NCBI GenBank assembly: GCA_965649825.1
Contig: OZ287708.1
Span: 1 to 64,000 of the forward strand
Direction of reading: 5' to 3'
Origin: Penicillus capitatus
Lineage: Eukaryota; Chlorophyta
DNA: 64,000 bases
The translations under genes and the position numbers were made by a program. The notes below the pieces were generated by a model, which made no database searches, was not told where the DNA came from, and was given only the letters and a program-made list of their open reading frames with translations. Shown here piece after piece: positions 23,101 to 34,257 of the stretch; positions within the stretch are counted from its first letter, which is position 1; the number at the start of each line of letters is the position of its first letter.

Positions 23101-23300
23101 AACGACTCTCTGTGTTGCTACGGGCGAACGTGCCGTCGCTCGTACTGAGCAACGCCAGAGCTGTGCCGTTTCGAGTCGGCTGGCAAGATGACAGGGCGAG
23201 CTATATCTGCTCAAGAGTCCGGCACACCCACGAGGCTTTCGCCTCTTGCTCTCCCTTAACCATATCGTAGACGCAGCCACCACGAATCTATTCTCATCCT
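20172..23300. other. Upstream region of proline-rich gene 2, no gene resolved
   Basis: 20172-20680 is the conserved upstream promoter block. 20690-21540 matches 30500-30943 plus 37896-38350 (the unit-3 copy split by retrotransposon 1). 21900-22430 is AT-richer and I see nothing in it. 22430-23120 resembles 12440-13150. Short frames only. Confidence 0.4.
20739..20850 (-). pseudogene. Decayed receptor C-tail fragment, unit 2
   Basis: Minus-strand similarity to the receptor cytoplasmic segment GKKEGDGIGSQL...VVLETVRS of copy B (plus strand about 45370-45450). Here VIDSSITQLVLDTVRS is readable, but the preceding part carries a frame change. Better preserved at 30560-30670. Confidence 0.55.
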
Positions 23301-23713
23301 CAAGTACGCTTACGAGATCTCAGACGCTGAACGTACACGCGGCGCTCGAGTGTACTCCTTTCGAAGAGAGGAATGGCGCCGTAAGGTTTGTTACATACAG
23401 GCGACATATAACAGCTGAGCAATTGTCCACCCATGGTCACGCGGCGCGACATGTTTGGTCGGAACTTAAGTCGCCGTTGCTTGCTCGAAGCCGGCATCGT
23501 TCTTGTCTGGCAGCGGATTCGGACGCGGATGCGCCGAAGAGATCAGTAGATGCCAGACGCTTTCGCCTAGCTGATGGCGGCCAGGTTGACGTCGCATTGA
23601 GTCCTGTAACGAATTCAGAAAGTCGGGAATGGGGTCGATGTTTTGGTTTTCCGTCGTCAATGGTAACACGCAACGTAACGAGAAAAGAGACGAACAGTTT
23701 ACAATCCCTGTAA

Positions 23714-23860
23714 AATGTCACTCTTTGAAAAAGTATGATTTTCAGTTAAAAAAGTGTTACAATTTCAGTTGGCAAACGCTTATAACTTGTCACTCTTCAG
23801 AAAAGTGTGATATCTAGTGAAAAGTGAAGTTTAGAAAGGTGTGACATTCAGAAAAGTGTA
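23714..23860. repeat. Cluster of GTCAC...GTGTGAC motifs, unit 3
   Basis: Counterpart of 4136-4260 in unit 3, with at least four half-sites of the AAAAGTGTGAxAT type. Confidence 0.55.
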
Positions 23861-23954
23861 AGGTTAGTAGAGCACAGAAGAAGAGATGCCCACCCCGCCA
23901 CATAGTCTACAGAAAAGGAGTGAGAAAGTGTGAGTGTGTAACAGGAGGACTTAC

Positions 23955-24066
23955 GGTCGGCGAGCGGCGCCTCACAGTGCGGCGCGGGCGGTCTCCCTGA
24001 ACGAACACTGACACCGATTCCAGTCAGAGTGCGCGAGGAGAACGAAATGCAACTGAGGATCGACTA
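23955..24066 (-). other. 112-nt near-invariant block, unit 3
   Basis: Identical by eye to 4348-4459 and followed by GTAAGT on the minus strand. Confidence 0.5.
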
Positions 24067-24385
24067 CTAGGAAGCAGGTGTGCCTCTCTCGGTGCAGCGA
24101 CGCGCAGCGCGGACATGCAGGAAAGGGGTCATGACATGAAGGAAGGGAAAAGGACCCGAGAAAAGAACACAATCACAACAGGAAACAGTAAAGAAAGCAA
24201 ATCGACACAGTGCAGGTAGGAAACAGGCAGAAAAAGGTAAAAATCAACAGTGAATACACGCAAGGAAAATAGGAAAACAGGCAAGCAGCAAAGGAGATAG
24301 ACACAGGAAAGGAAAGGATGATAAAAAACAGGGGGAGACACAAGAGAGACACCCAGGAGGGAGGAGAGTGGAAAATGAACAGAAA

Positions 24386-24543
24386 AGACGGTCCTGGGTG
24401 TTGAGAGAAGCACACTACCGCCGTTCATCGGCAGTGTACATACGCCTGCCCCGTGTGCGCGACCCCAAAAGGCGGGCAGGTCGCCAAGGCCCTACCCGCT
24501 GGTGCCGCGAAGGGTGCGCGGCACCGCTGCCTCGGGGTGGGGA
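24386..24543. other. GC-rich near-invariant structured block, unit 3
   Basis: Counterpart of 4783-4941. The perfect 9-bp hairpin is at 24501-24525. Confidence 0.45.
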
Positions 24544-24743
24544 AGTGGATGCGTTTTGCTGGAGCGATGATGCGGTGCTCTCTGGTGCTCTGGATCTTGA
24601 CTCTGACAAGCTCCACGATGCTCCATGTTCTTGGTTGCTCTGGCCTCAGAGACCGGATTCTCTAAGTGCTCGACAAGTTTTTCATCCCGACTCTATTATT
24701 CAATCACATCACAAACAAGAAAGGAGTGGGTAGGTAGTCTTAC

Positions 24744-27200
24744 TCTTGATTCTTGGTGTCAGCGAGATTTCTCTCCGCTGTGGTGACGACAGAAGCGGAG
24801 ATTGAGGCCACTTCGACTGGTGAAGAGTCCACGGCAGCAACAGAAGACAGTTGACAATGTCCTTCGTCCGGAGGTGGACTTGATCAGGCTTCTAGCTGTT
24901 GTCTCTGCAGTCAGTCCTTGGCGGCCAGTGGCTTCGATGCTTCTTGTCTTCGTGCACCCAGAAAAGAACGCCTGAATCCGTGGATGATCGGATTCTTGAC
25001 GGAGGCTCTTCTCCAGCTATATCTGCTCGGACTCATTCATCTCTTGAGCAGAGAAGTGATCACTGTCTCGATTCTGCGTAATGTGGCATCGTTCAGAGAG
25101 GAAAGAGTGTAAAAATGGCTAACCTGTCGATCACATCCTCTGATGCGGACTGTTTATCTTCGTCTGCAACGGACTCAAATTTGACTGCTCGCAGCAGACT
25201 CGGTCCAGAACTGCTTCCATCAGAAGCTCGGTCTAAAGACTGGCATCCCACTTTCAGTTGGATTGGAAGCCGGAGGAAATCCAGATCGCTGCAGACTGTG
25301 GTCCAAGTGGACAACACATTGACATCTGGCGGAGAAGCCACGACAGCGTTGGGCCAAGTCGCTTCCTTCCAGTCGAACATATTGCATCATCTTCGACATC
25401 CAACAATCCACGACCTGTCAGAGAATGACCAAACGAACTCTTTGTTTCCAAATGCCAGTTAAGATTTCAAGAGTGACCTAATTGAGTGTGAATCTTCCAA
25501 TGGCAGATCGATATGGACAGACGTGCACTGAGGATTCTGTCGATATGTCTTCGTGGACGCATCAAGTCAAAGTTCCACGCCCAGTTCACGGAGGTAGCAG
25601 ATGGTCACCGTGACCAGACACTTTTCTTCGATGCCTGATGGACCCTCATCTTGTCTTGACAGAGATCTAACTGTCTCTTCAACAGCACCCCTAGCACCGA
25701 AAGGGCCTGGAAACATCATCTAACCACGGGACTCCTTGCGACAACCTCGCCTGCGATGTGGAGTACTGATGTCCGTCCATCAGACTTCTGGAAGTACGCC
25801 TTCCAGGTGCATGAGAAATGAACTTTGCTCCAGTCAGCGCACTGGCCTCTAGGCAACTGCGGCATCCCAATACTGACAACATGCCTTCTCTTGTTGCAAG
25901 CGACCACTTCCAACGGCGATCCAGTTCTCTGCTTGGTGCTGAATGCCCGTCATGCGGAAGTTACTGCACTTTACCCTGAGTGCTCCCATGCATGAGATGG
26001 ATTTATGAAACTTCGTCCAAATCGACTGTTTCTTTCTTCTGGACTCTTCTTGCGCAGCTGGTTTTGTCTTTGTTTCACAAAACAAAGGATGATTCGACCA
26101 GACATCGCAGCGGCGCCTTCCAGAAACAGTCGAAGACATCGTTTGTGCCAGACAGCAGAACGGAACGGATTCTGGATCGTCGTGACATCCTCGAACCAGA
26201 GAAAAGCCTCTTCCTGCCGAGATCCCTCCAGAGGGTGATCCGGTTTCGCTGCCAAGCACTGAACGCCCTTGATGTCGAACAAACGATGCTCGTTATCCCA
26301 AGATGGATGCATCCACTCATGACGTTGGATTCCAGGCGTCCGGGCGAGATCAACTGCTTTGTCTGGTCTAATCTTGCGCAACTGCTTTCCGTTGTTTGAG
26401 GAGATCAACGGTGGCTCAGAACAGAGTTCTCAGATCACATGCTCTCCAGATACCTTCGTTCTACTTCAGCAAGATGCAGCACAAGGGATTCTTCGCACGT
26501 GAGGCACGTTCAAACTGATTGGCGGCTCCAACACTTTTGTAATGGATTGATCCAGGTTCTCTAAGCAATGCCGGGACTCCACGTCGCTGAAGACGCACCA
26601 GTTGCATATATGTAGACCGACGCTTCCGTAATCCTTGGTGGATCCAGAAAGCCATCAGTAAAAACTGCACCAGCTTCATGAAGGGATGACCCATTCTGTA
26701 TCTCAAGGATCGCAGAGAAGATCAGACATCTTCTTGTTCCATGCAGATGTGCGTTCGGTTGCTGGGTGGACCGGATTCTCTTGCACGAAGCAATCCTGCA
26801 AAGCACGATGACTGGATCACAACACATTGTGAGAACATGACTGGTCTCACAGTAGAGGATGCGATAGTGACTGTCTACGTCGGTCGGCCCGGCGGCAAAT
26901 GGTGTGTTCCAGCACATCATTGCTTGTTCGCGGATCACGATCTCTTCATCGTTATTGAGACATAAGCATCTTCGCCGTGCATTCCCTCGGCCATACTCAA
27001 TGCTCTAGGCCAGGGTGACTTCGCCGCAGCACATTCTCTGACAACACAGAACTAGGTTCAGAATCTCGCGGAGTGATGGTGGATGCTTCATCGCCTCCAA
27101 ATGAACTGAGTCCATGCAATCTGGTTCGCTGCTTATAACCATTCTAAAACCACAGAAGAGTCAGGTATCTGCAAAATGAACTGAGAGCGACCCACTCTCT
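24744..27200 (-). other. Putative multi-exon minus-strand gene or pseudogene, unit 3
   Basis: The exon ending at 24744 (donor GTAAGAC) reads SSVAAVDSSPVEVASISASV then ...ADTKNQE. The exon ending near 25130 reads ...LLRAVKFESVADEDKQSASE... and stays open. The site near 25746 has become GCGAGG, a possible GC donor, and that near 27187 GTGGGT. Family unknown. Confidence 0.35.
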
Positions 27201-27299
27201 TCATGTCACTGAACACAATCCACATAGCACTATCTCGGTGCAACCTTCAAGACGACATTATATTCATCTTGTCTTATAGCATATAATGATGGAACCCAA

Positions 27300-28320
27300 A
27301 ATCCAGAGGAGATAAGGGATTTCTAGCCAGCAGCAGCAAATGCAAATAGGACGCGTTAGCAACCATCCAGGGAAAACAAGGAGTAGAACGCTCCAGCCTC
27401 CAGGTAGCAAAACGGCAGATCGGACACAGCAGCATCTGTCCATTGCAAGACAGCTGATAGTATACGGCAGCCTCCATGGAGGATGACAACAGATTGAACG
27501 CAGGGAGCCTCCATTCACGGACAGACAGTAAGCAGGACATAAACACCTTCCAGACAGCAACACGGCAAATAGAACATGAAAACACCAGCAGCCAGACAGC
27601 AGGTAGGTCTACCACAGCCTCCAGGCAGCCAAAGGGCAGATCAGACACGGCAGCTTCAGGCATCCAAAAGATAGGTAGGACATGGTATCATCCAGGCAGT
27701 AAATAACAGCAAGATGAGTAAGACAGCTCTCCAGCAGCACATAACAGCAAGTATGACCATGACAACTTCGGGCAGCAAGACAGCAACTTGGAGACGGCAG
27801 TCTCCAGGCAGCAGGCCAGCGAGGAAGAGATGCCAGCCTCTGGGTAACAAAACGGTAAGTAAAATGACGCCAGCCTCCATCCACGGCAGAAGAGTAAGAC
27901 ACAGCAGCTTCCATCAACGGCAGAAAAACACAAAGTAGCACGCCGCAGCCTCCACGCAGCAAGACAGCAGCAGACAGGACCAAGACAGACAGCTCAGTAG
28001 AGCAAAAAAGAAAATAAAACGATCACAGCCTCCAGGCCATAAAACAACAGATTTGACAAGAGATCCTCCATCCAGCAAGACAGCATGTAAGATACGGCAG
28101 CCTCTAGACAGCAGATTAGAATCAAAAACGATGCCAGCCTCCGAACAGCAAGACAGCAAGTGGGACACAGCAGCCTCTGGGCAGAAAGATTGCAGATCGT
28201 ATGAAGATACCTCAGCAGAGCAAAAAACAGATAAGATATGACAGCTTCCATGCACCGAAACAGCTAAAACAGGGCCAGCCACAGCAAAGCGAGGGTTGAC
28301 GGCCAGAAAACAGTACACAA
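27300..28320. repeat. CAG-rich minisatellite-like region, unit 3
   Basis: Counterpart of 7780-8350 without the 29-bp expansion. Its gene-proximal end (about 28240-28345) is the closest relative of 59330-59440 in unit 4. Confidence 0.65.
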
Positions 28321-28366
28321 TAGAAAACAGCCCCCTTGGATCTTTTTTTATTTTTTTTATTTTTTT

Positions 28367-28453
28367 GTCACACTTTTAAGTGTGACCTTATTTATTTTTT
28401 TTTTGTTTTTTTATTTTTTAATCTAAACATCTCACACAAAAAGTGTGAAATGT
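28367..28453 (-). other. Paired 3' stem-loops of proline-rich gene 3
   Basis: GTCACACTT/AAGTGTGAC with a 2-nt loop at 28367-28386, and CATCTCACAC/GTGTGAAATG (one mismatch) at 28428-28453; 152 and 85 nt beyond the stop codon. Confidence 0.5.
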
Positions 28454-28537
28454 GTAAGAAACGAAACTTTTTTTTTTAATTTTTGCCCCCACGAAAAACA
28501 GCATCCAAAATGGAGAAAATATAGGCCCTAACATAGA

Positions 28538-29834
28538 TCAATCTTGTATGAGAACCTACACCAAGAGCACAATAAAAGCGAAAAGAAAAAATGAGTAACT
28601 TACGCATTCTCCGGAGAGAAAGAAGAGTCGCTCTGGTATGGCAGAACTTAGCGGCACACACTCTCCGGAGAGAAAATATGGCCGCGGGGGAATACCTAGT
28701 GAGCCGACGGAGAAAATGAACGGGCGTACAGGAAAGAGGGGCGGGTGAGCGCGGAGGGAAAAGCGAGAAGTACGTGCAGGGAAGGGAGAGGGAGAGGCGG
28801 GGAGTGAAAACATTAATGGACGGGGAGGAATGATTGGTGGTGGGGATGCCGGGATGCAAAAAACTCCCGGGCGTGAAGGGAAGAGAGGATGCTGGATGGG
28901 CTGCAGGGAAGGAGGGGACATTGTCACGGTCGGCTGGGGCGAGGGACATGAGGACCACTCCATGCAGACCGGAGAAGAACACGGCGGCTGCTGAGTGCCC
29001 GGCATGGAAACAGAAGGCCCAGATGCCATGAAAGAAGGCAGATCCTCCATTGGCTGCGGAGGTGATGGAGGCCCTGATGGAGGCATGGAGAGAGGAACCT
29101 CGGATGACTGCGTTGATTGAGGCTGGGACGGCGGCGGAGAACACGGAGACGGATTGCACGGAATATGCTGCTCAGGTGCCTGTGAGAACAAACCTGCTGA
29201 GTGATCTTGGCCTGACGGCATCTTACCTCTCCGACTCCGGTCTCCATCTCCGACGGGCCCTGAGCCAGGCGTTCCCTCCTCTGTTCCGAGGAGAGAACCC
29301 TGGCTCGCCGTCCCCTGCGAGGCTGTTCGGTCTGGGCCCGCGGAGGCCCAAACCGAACAGGAGGGGCCTGTTGCTGCAACAGCTCCTGGCCCCTCCGAGC
29401 AGTTGTCTGGGATTTTAACTCCCAGTACAACCGCTCGCGCTCGCCACTCTCCATGTTCTGAAATGCCCTTGGAGGACTGCGGCCGAGGACTTCCTGTAAT
29501 GTTACCTGAGAAAACCTAGAACACACAGAAGAAAGTTAATACCACTGGCAGCTTGACAGACAACGGCCATAGAGGGTGTTCAAAGACAGATAGTCGAAAA
29601 CAGAGGAAGATAGATGTCTCTCGAAGAACAGGACGGCGGATGCGATGTCGCGAGCACCGAAGCGCGAACGAATAGGTCGGAATCGAACGCATCCATGTGC
29701 ATGGAGCGCGTCCATGCGGCAGGAGGAGCGTTCCGAAGCGCGAGACGGCGAGACGCGTCGAAACATGAGAACAGGACTCACGGCTTTCCAGGATATCCGT
29801 AGTCCTCCTCCGTTGTCATTCGCTCGTCGGCCAT
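28538..29834 (-). CDS. Proline-rich repeat protein, paralogue 3 (four exons)
   Basis: About 311 aa. Exons: 29834-29782, 29515-29227, 29179-28604 (576 nt) and 28555-28538 (VLIQD, stop TGA). The first donor is GTGAG, the others GTAAG. The N-terminus MADERMTTEEDYGYPGKP is identical to paralogue 1. Exon 2 is more diverged (VLGRSPPRAFQNMESGERER). Exon 3 has a P/S/Q/C-rich linker and six PPxxPxRPxxFS repeats, including the RTSRFSLRAHPP variant shared with paralogue 4. No known domain. The unit's upstream region was later cut by retrotransposon 1 at 30943, about 1.1 kb from the start codon, so the core promoter is untouched. Confidence 0.82.
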
Positions 29835-29909
29835 GGTCGCTAAAGTCGGTCGCAGAAAACAAAGCGGAGGAACCCGAAACTCGAGTGCGGAAGGGTCAGC
29901 GACAGGACC

Positions 29910-29994
29910 TTTATAGGCCGCCTCGGTTGCTGCTCGCCGGCGGCCCGCGGAGGATGGGAACTGTGGCCGTTTGGCGGCGCCTGCATGCGCCGCC
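29910..29994 (-). promoter_or_regulatory. Promoter of proline-rich gene 3: TATA box and imperfect palindrome
   Basis: TATAAA at 29910-29915, 76 nt before the ATG; palindromic element at 29973-29994 with the same single centre change as in unit 2. Confidence 0.75.
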
Positions 29995-30559
29995 GGACAG
30001 AGATATGGCCGCCAGCGAGCCAGAATCGCAGGATTCTGTCGTCGGGACGCGCGACGCGGACGGGAGAGCGCTTTTGGATTCTCCGAGACGAGTTTTACAG
30101 GCAAGCCTGTCTGCAGTTTGTCGCTATGCTCTCGTCTGAGTGTAACACGAGACGCATCTCATGCGGCTGTTCGACGCAAATCTCCGAACGGCGAACCGTT
30201 CGGAGTCAGCCCGAAGTTGCCTGGCCGGAGCGGCGAGTAAGGCGTTCTGTTTTGCACAGGCAGCAAGGACTCGTCGTCGCGGCGGCCGTCTGTTTCGGAC
30301 GTTTTCGCTGCAGACGCCGTCGGGAGAGCGTTTTGCGAGGTGTAACCCGAGTCGGTTTGAGGAGTTGTCGGTGCCGCTAACTCCCTCGAACATGGAAGGC
30401 GCAACAGAACGACCGGCCTTCCGCGACGAGCAGACGACCACAGAGCCATTGTTCTAGTTCGTGTTCGCGCGCGGCGTCGCGTGTTTCGGAAGTCGCCGTT
30501 CGCTGTCATTAACGAATCCGGTCGCTTTCTATGTCGGCTGTGTAGGCCTGCTGCCTTTT

Positions 30560-30670
30560 CTACAAAGCCATCGATCTTACTGTTTCGAGAACGACGTGTA
30601 TGATGGCGCTGTCGATCACCGTCTGGGCCAGTTTCGATCCGATGCCATCGCCTACCTTCTTTCCGGTGTG
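30560..30670 (-). pseudogene. Decayed receptor C-tail fragment, unit 3
   Basis: Minus-strand frame HTGKKVGDGIGSKLAQTVID continuing to ..HVVLETVRS matches receptor copy B (GKKEGDGIGSQLVSTVINNA, then VVLETVRS). It ends in a stop after MAL and has no matching neighbours, so it is a remnant of a former receptor copy. Confidence 0.65.
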
Positions 30671-30943
30671 CTCTACTGCGCGGAGTGCGCCAAAGATTCA
30701 GATTGTCATAGGAACTGGCTGGAATACCGCTGGATTCTCATTGGAATCGTCCTTGCAGTTCCATTCTTTGTGTCTCTGTGTTCTGAGACAATGAGAGGTC
30801 TGACGGAGAGCGTCCGTCTTCTGTTCGAAGGACACCTGTTGGAATTCTTTACAGCGAAACACGAGCAAATATCGCCAACTGCTCTGAGTGCGTGTGGCGT
30901 TCTATGACGATGTTGTCAGAGCTGGCGATGATCTCTTGTACGG

Positions 30944-31250
30944 TGTCGCGTAGGGTTTTAGATGGGAACAATTTGAGTGGTGGGCGCACGTAAACCTTTT
31001 TGAAACGTAAAGCCTTACAAACGAAAGACGAGATCTGTACATCGACAACGCTTTTATAGGGTACTTTATTTAAGGAACAAAGAAGGAATATTCTGAGAAG
31101 ATTCCGGAATCTACTTGGAATCTGTGACGTAGAGCCGCGGGTCTATTTGTGGATGGGAAGCTATAGAGAACCTACGACCTGTCACTTGGAGATCGACACA
31201 AGTGTAAGTAGATGAGCGCATTATCGTGAGCGCTACGCCTTAACACGACA
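30944..31250 (-). repeat. 3' LTR of retrotransposon 1
   Basis: 307 bp with TGTCG...CGACA ends. On the minus strand it directly follows the purine-rich AGATAGGTGGGCCCA. Almost identical to 37584-37890. Confidence 0.95.
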
Positions 31251-31259
31251 TGGGCCCAC

Positions 31260-34257
31260 CTATCTTCTGCCTAATCTCCGAAGGAAGTCACGATGGACAT
31301 TGTGCAGCGTCGAACCATTGGGCATACGGATATCCCAACGGTGGTCACTATGTTCTTTCACTACCACACAAGGATAGACCCATTTGGAGTATAGTTTGGA
31401 GTCGAGGCGGTCGGCCAACTTTGAGTTGTACCACGAGACCTCTGCTCCCACTTCCATGGGACGGTTCTTGACTTTCTTGTGGTGTCTTGTCTTATTTTGC
31501 TGGTGTGCCTTGATTATTCGTTGATATGCTAGTCCTCGGTCGGTGTCTAACTGTTGTGGACTAGTTGTCGTGCCGTTCCGTTGTGTGCCAGTCAGAAGGT
31601 ATTGTGGACAGAACAGAGTCGTACTATGGATCGTCCGGTTGATCTCATGTACACTCGTGCTCACATGTGTCGTCCAATCACCCCCCTTTTCCGCCCATAT
31701 CCTCCGAAGTCGATTTACGAGGTTTCGGTTGAACGCCTCGACAGTGCCCGCACTTTTGTGGGAATAGGTTGGCGTATGTAGCAGATCTATTCCGTGCTGT
31801 GCGCAGGTACTCTCGAAGCTCCTGGCAATGAAGGCGCTTCCGTTGTCGCACAGGATCCTCTGTGGAGCCCCAAAGCTTCGTGCCCATTCGAGTACCAGCT
31901 TAATAGCCTGTGCTGCCGAGCACGTCTTACATGGGCGCCCCACGCCGAACTTAGTGAAAGCGTCGATCCCGGTAGCGATATACCGAAACCCATGGCTGCC
32001 ACGGTTCAGGGGTCCTATGAAGTCTAGACACAGTGTGTGGTTCGGGGATGGACTGTCAATCATACCCAAGTCCACCTCAGATCGTGGGTTGCGAAACATT
32101 TGGCACGTCTCGCAGTTATTGACGTAATCTCGCACGTCATTGAAGTCGTTCGTCCAGCGGGTTCCGTCGGACCGCAGGTTCAGGAATGTCTTCCTTACCC
32201 CGAAGTGGCCTGCATGAGCTTTCTTGATGAGCTCGGTCCGTTCTTCCGGAGCGTAGGATACGGCGTTCACTTGATATCCCTGTTGCTTCTTCTTGGTGTG
32301 AAATTCGACAGGTGCGTTGTCTCTCCATCGGCTGAGAAGATCCGCTATCACGTTGTCCTTCCCCTCTACAAAACAGAAGTGGAGACGATCGTGGGAAAAG
32401 TGGTGCCGGAGCCAGCAATGCTGTCTCTGGATCCGGAGGTCCTTGAACTTGTGCAGGAATGTCGGCTCCTTGAGCCAATTGACCGTAGCCATGTTGTCGG
32501 AGTAAACGAATACCTCCGTCTGCTTGATCACAAAGTAACATTCCTTCAAGGCCCGTACTATTCCCATCAATTCTCCCAGAAAACTTCCGACCCTCTGTTT
32601 CGTCGTAAAAGATCCAAAGAGAACAGGTTGCAAGGTCGAGTTAAGCAATACGTATCCGAACTGGTTGAGTGGGTTACCACACCAATCCGTATACAGATGG
32701 AATGGCCCCCTTCTTTCCAACGTCAATCGGTACGTACTGATGCACAGAGATTGAACTGCGTCCTTGTAGATCTCGTCAGCTTTGGTGTAGTCATTGTGTT
32801 CGCGTTTCAGGAATGGCTTGAGTTGCGTGACGATCGCGTCGTATTTGTAACAGTACTGTGCCAGTTGCTGGCACAGACCCATGGCCTTCTGAACGTCGTG
32901 ACGTGATGTGATTGTCGGCAGCTTCTGGAGTATTGCCTGGGCCCTGTGGTACGGGTTTAGCGTCCCACCACTGAGTTCGGTACCCAAAAAGCTTACCGAT
33001 GTCTCAAACCAGTCACACTTTTGGCAGTTGATCGTCAGGCCGTATTCGTCAAAACGTTTTAATAAAAGCTTGGTCTTGTCGAGGAGTTCCTCCTCCGTTT
33101 CGCCGCCGATAAGTATGTCATCGAAGTATCGGACCACATCCAACCCTTGTAGGATGTGTGGGTCATGCGGTTATTGAAAAGCTCCGGACTGACGTTGACG
33201 CCTTGCGGCAGTCTCCGAAAGCCGTACGTCACGCCGTTCCAATGTAGTGCAAAGAAAAGCGAGATATTGTCGTCGATGGGGATGGAGCCGTAGCCGTGAA
33301 CAATGTCCACGATGGTGTATACGGTCCACTTGGGATCCACCTTCTGGATGATGTTGGACACCGGAATGATGGTCCCCCCTTGCGTTCCTTCGAGGTACGT
33401 GTTGATGTCGCGGAAGTCAATGGTGGGCCGGATCTTGCCATTCGGTTTGCGTATGAAGTTTAAAGGTGCTACGACAGCGTGTATTGCTTCTGCAACAGAC
33501 AGCTGTCGTATAACACCTTCCATGTGTAGCGAGTCGATCTCTTTTGAGATTTCCTCATTGGTGAGATCTGAAACGTAGTTCTCCCTCCAGCATGGCTTAG
33601 GCTCGCCTTGCCAACAAAGATCTCTGCCGCGTACCCTGATGTCCCACAGCCTGTTGGTCGTCGGGCGAATTGTGTCCGAAAACACCCGAGGGAATTCTTC
33701 TCTCAACTGAGCTACTGTCGTATCCTTGTCCAGTGTTGTAAGGACGCTAACGTTATGCACGCGCTTGGTCTTCTCTCTCAGCGGGTATTCCGTTCCATCG
33801 ACGTCGGCGATGGAATCAATGTTTCCTTTAGCACAACACAGTCGCATCTTGCTGGTGACGTGTTGTGGGGTATCGGATTGATTGAAGATTACCACGCTGA
33901 TTTGACCATTTGCGTGTACCTTCACCTTGCAGAAGATGTTCTTGTTATGGGTACAGTCAAAGAATGCAGTCCAAATTGTTGTTTCCGAGAACTTGAAAGG
34001 TAAGATAATGCGGCGGCTCCGAAAGGGTCCCAGCACAAAACTTCTCCCTGCCATAAAGACGATCCAGCCGTTTTGTTTGAACGGGAATAGCTCCCGATCA
34101 ATGGATTCCGTGACTTGAAGTGCTAAAGATGTTGGTCTTTCTTTCTGTCTGTCTTGGGGTGTCTCGTCCTTCCAGTTCGCCTTTACTAGTACCAAGCGTT
34201 TTATTTGCGGTTTTTGCGAGTCGTCATCTGCCTGCTGAAAAACAGGCGTGCACCTTA
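31260..34257 (-). CDS. pol: Retrotransposon 1 Pol (RT-RNase H-integrase), frameshifted in RT
   Basis: Pol lies in the -1 frame relative to Gag and opens directly at the Gag stop, with no ATG needed. RT shows motif A (VDIVHGYG) and motif C (YFDDIL). RNase H has YTDW, GELMG and YSDN acidic residues. The integrase has an HHCC zinc finger (HAGHFG...CETC) and a D-D-E core (CLDF, CDNGSAF, GTVEAF), then an SH3-like tail. The order RT-RH-IN is that of Ty3/gypsy elements and retroviruses. The frame breaks near 33155-33160, where a CACACA run appears two bases too long, separating the LPQG part of RT from YFDD. The 378-aa and 627-aa halves are otherwise free of stops. It is either a young inactivating slip or a sequence error. 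Confidence 0.9.

Noticed and set aside
30461-30907. 148-aa plus-strand frame with a hydrophobic segment
   Set aside because: No ATG support in the related copy at 20640-21090, where the frame is broken; part of it is antisense to a receptor remnant.
32037-32906. 289-aa plus-strand frame inside retrotransposon 1
   Set aside because: Antisense to RNase H and integrase of Pol.
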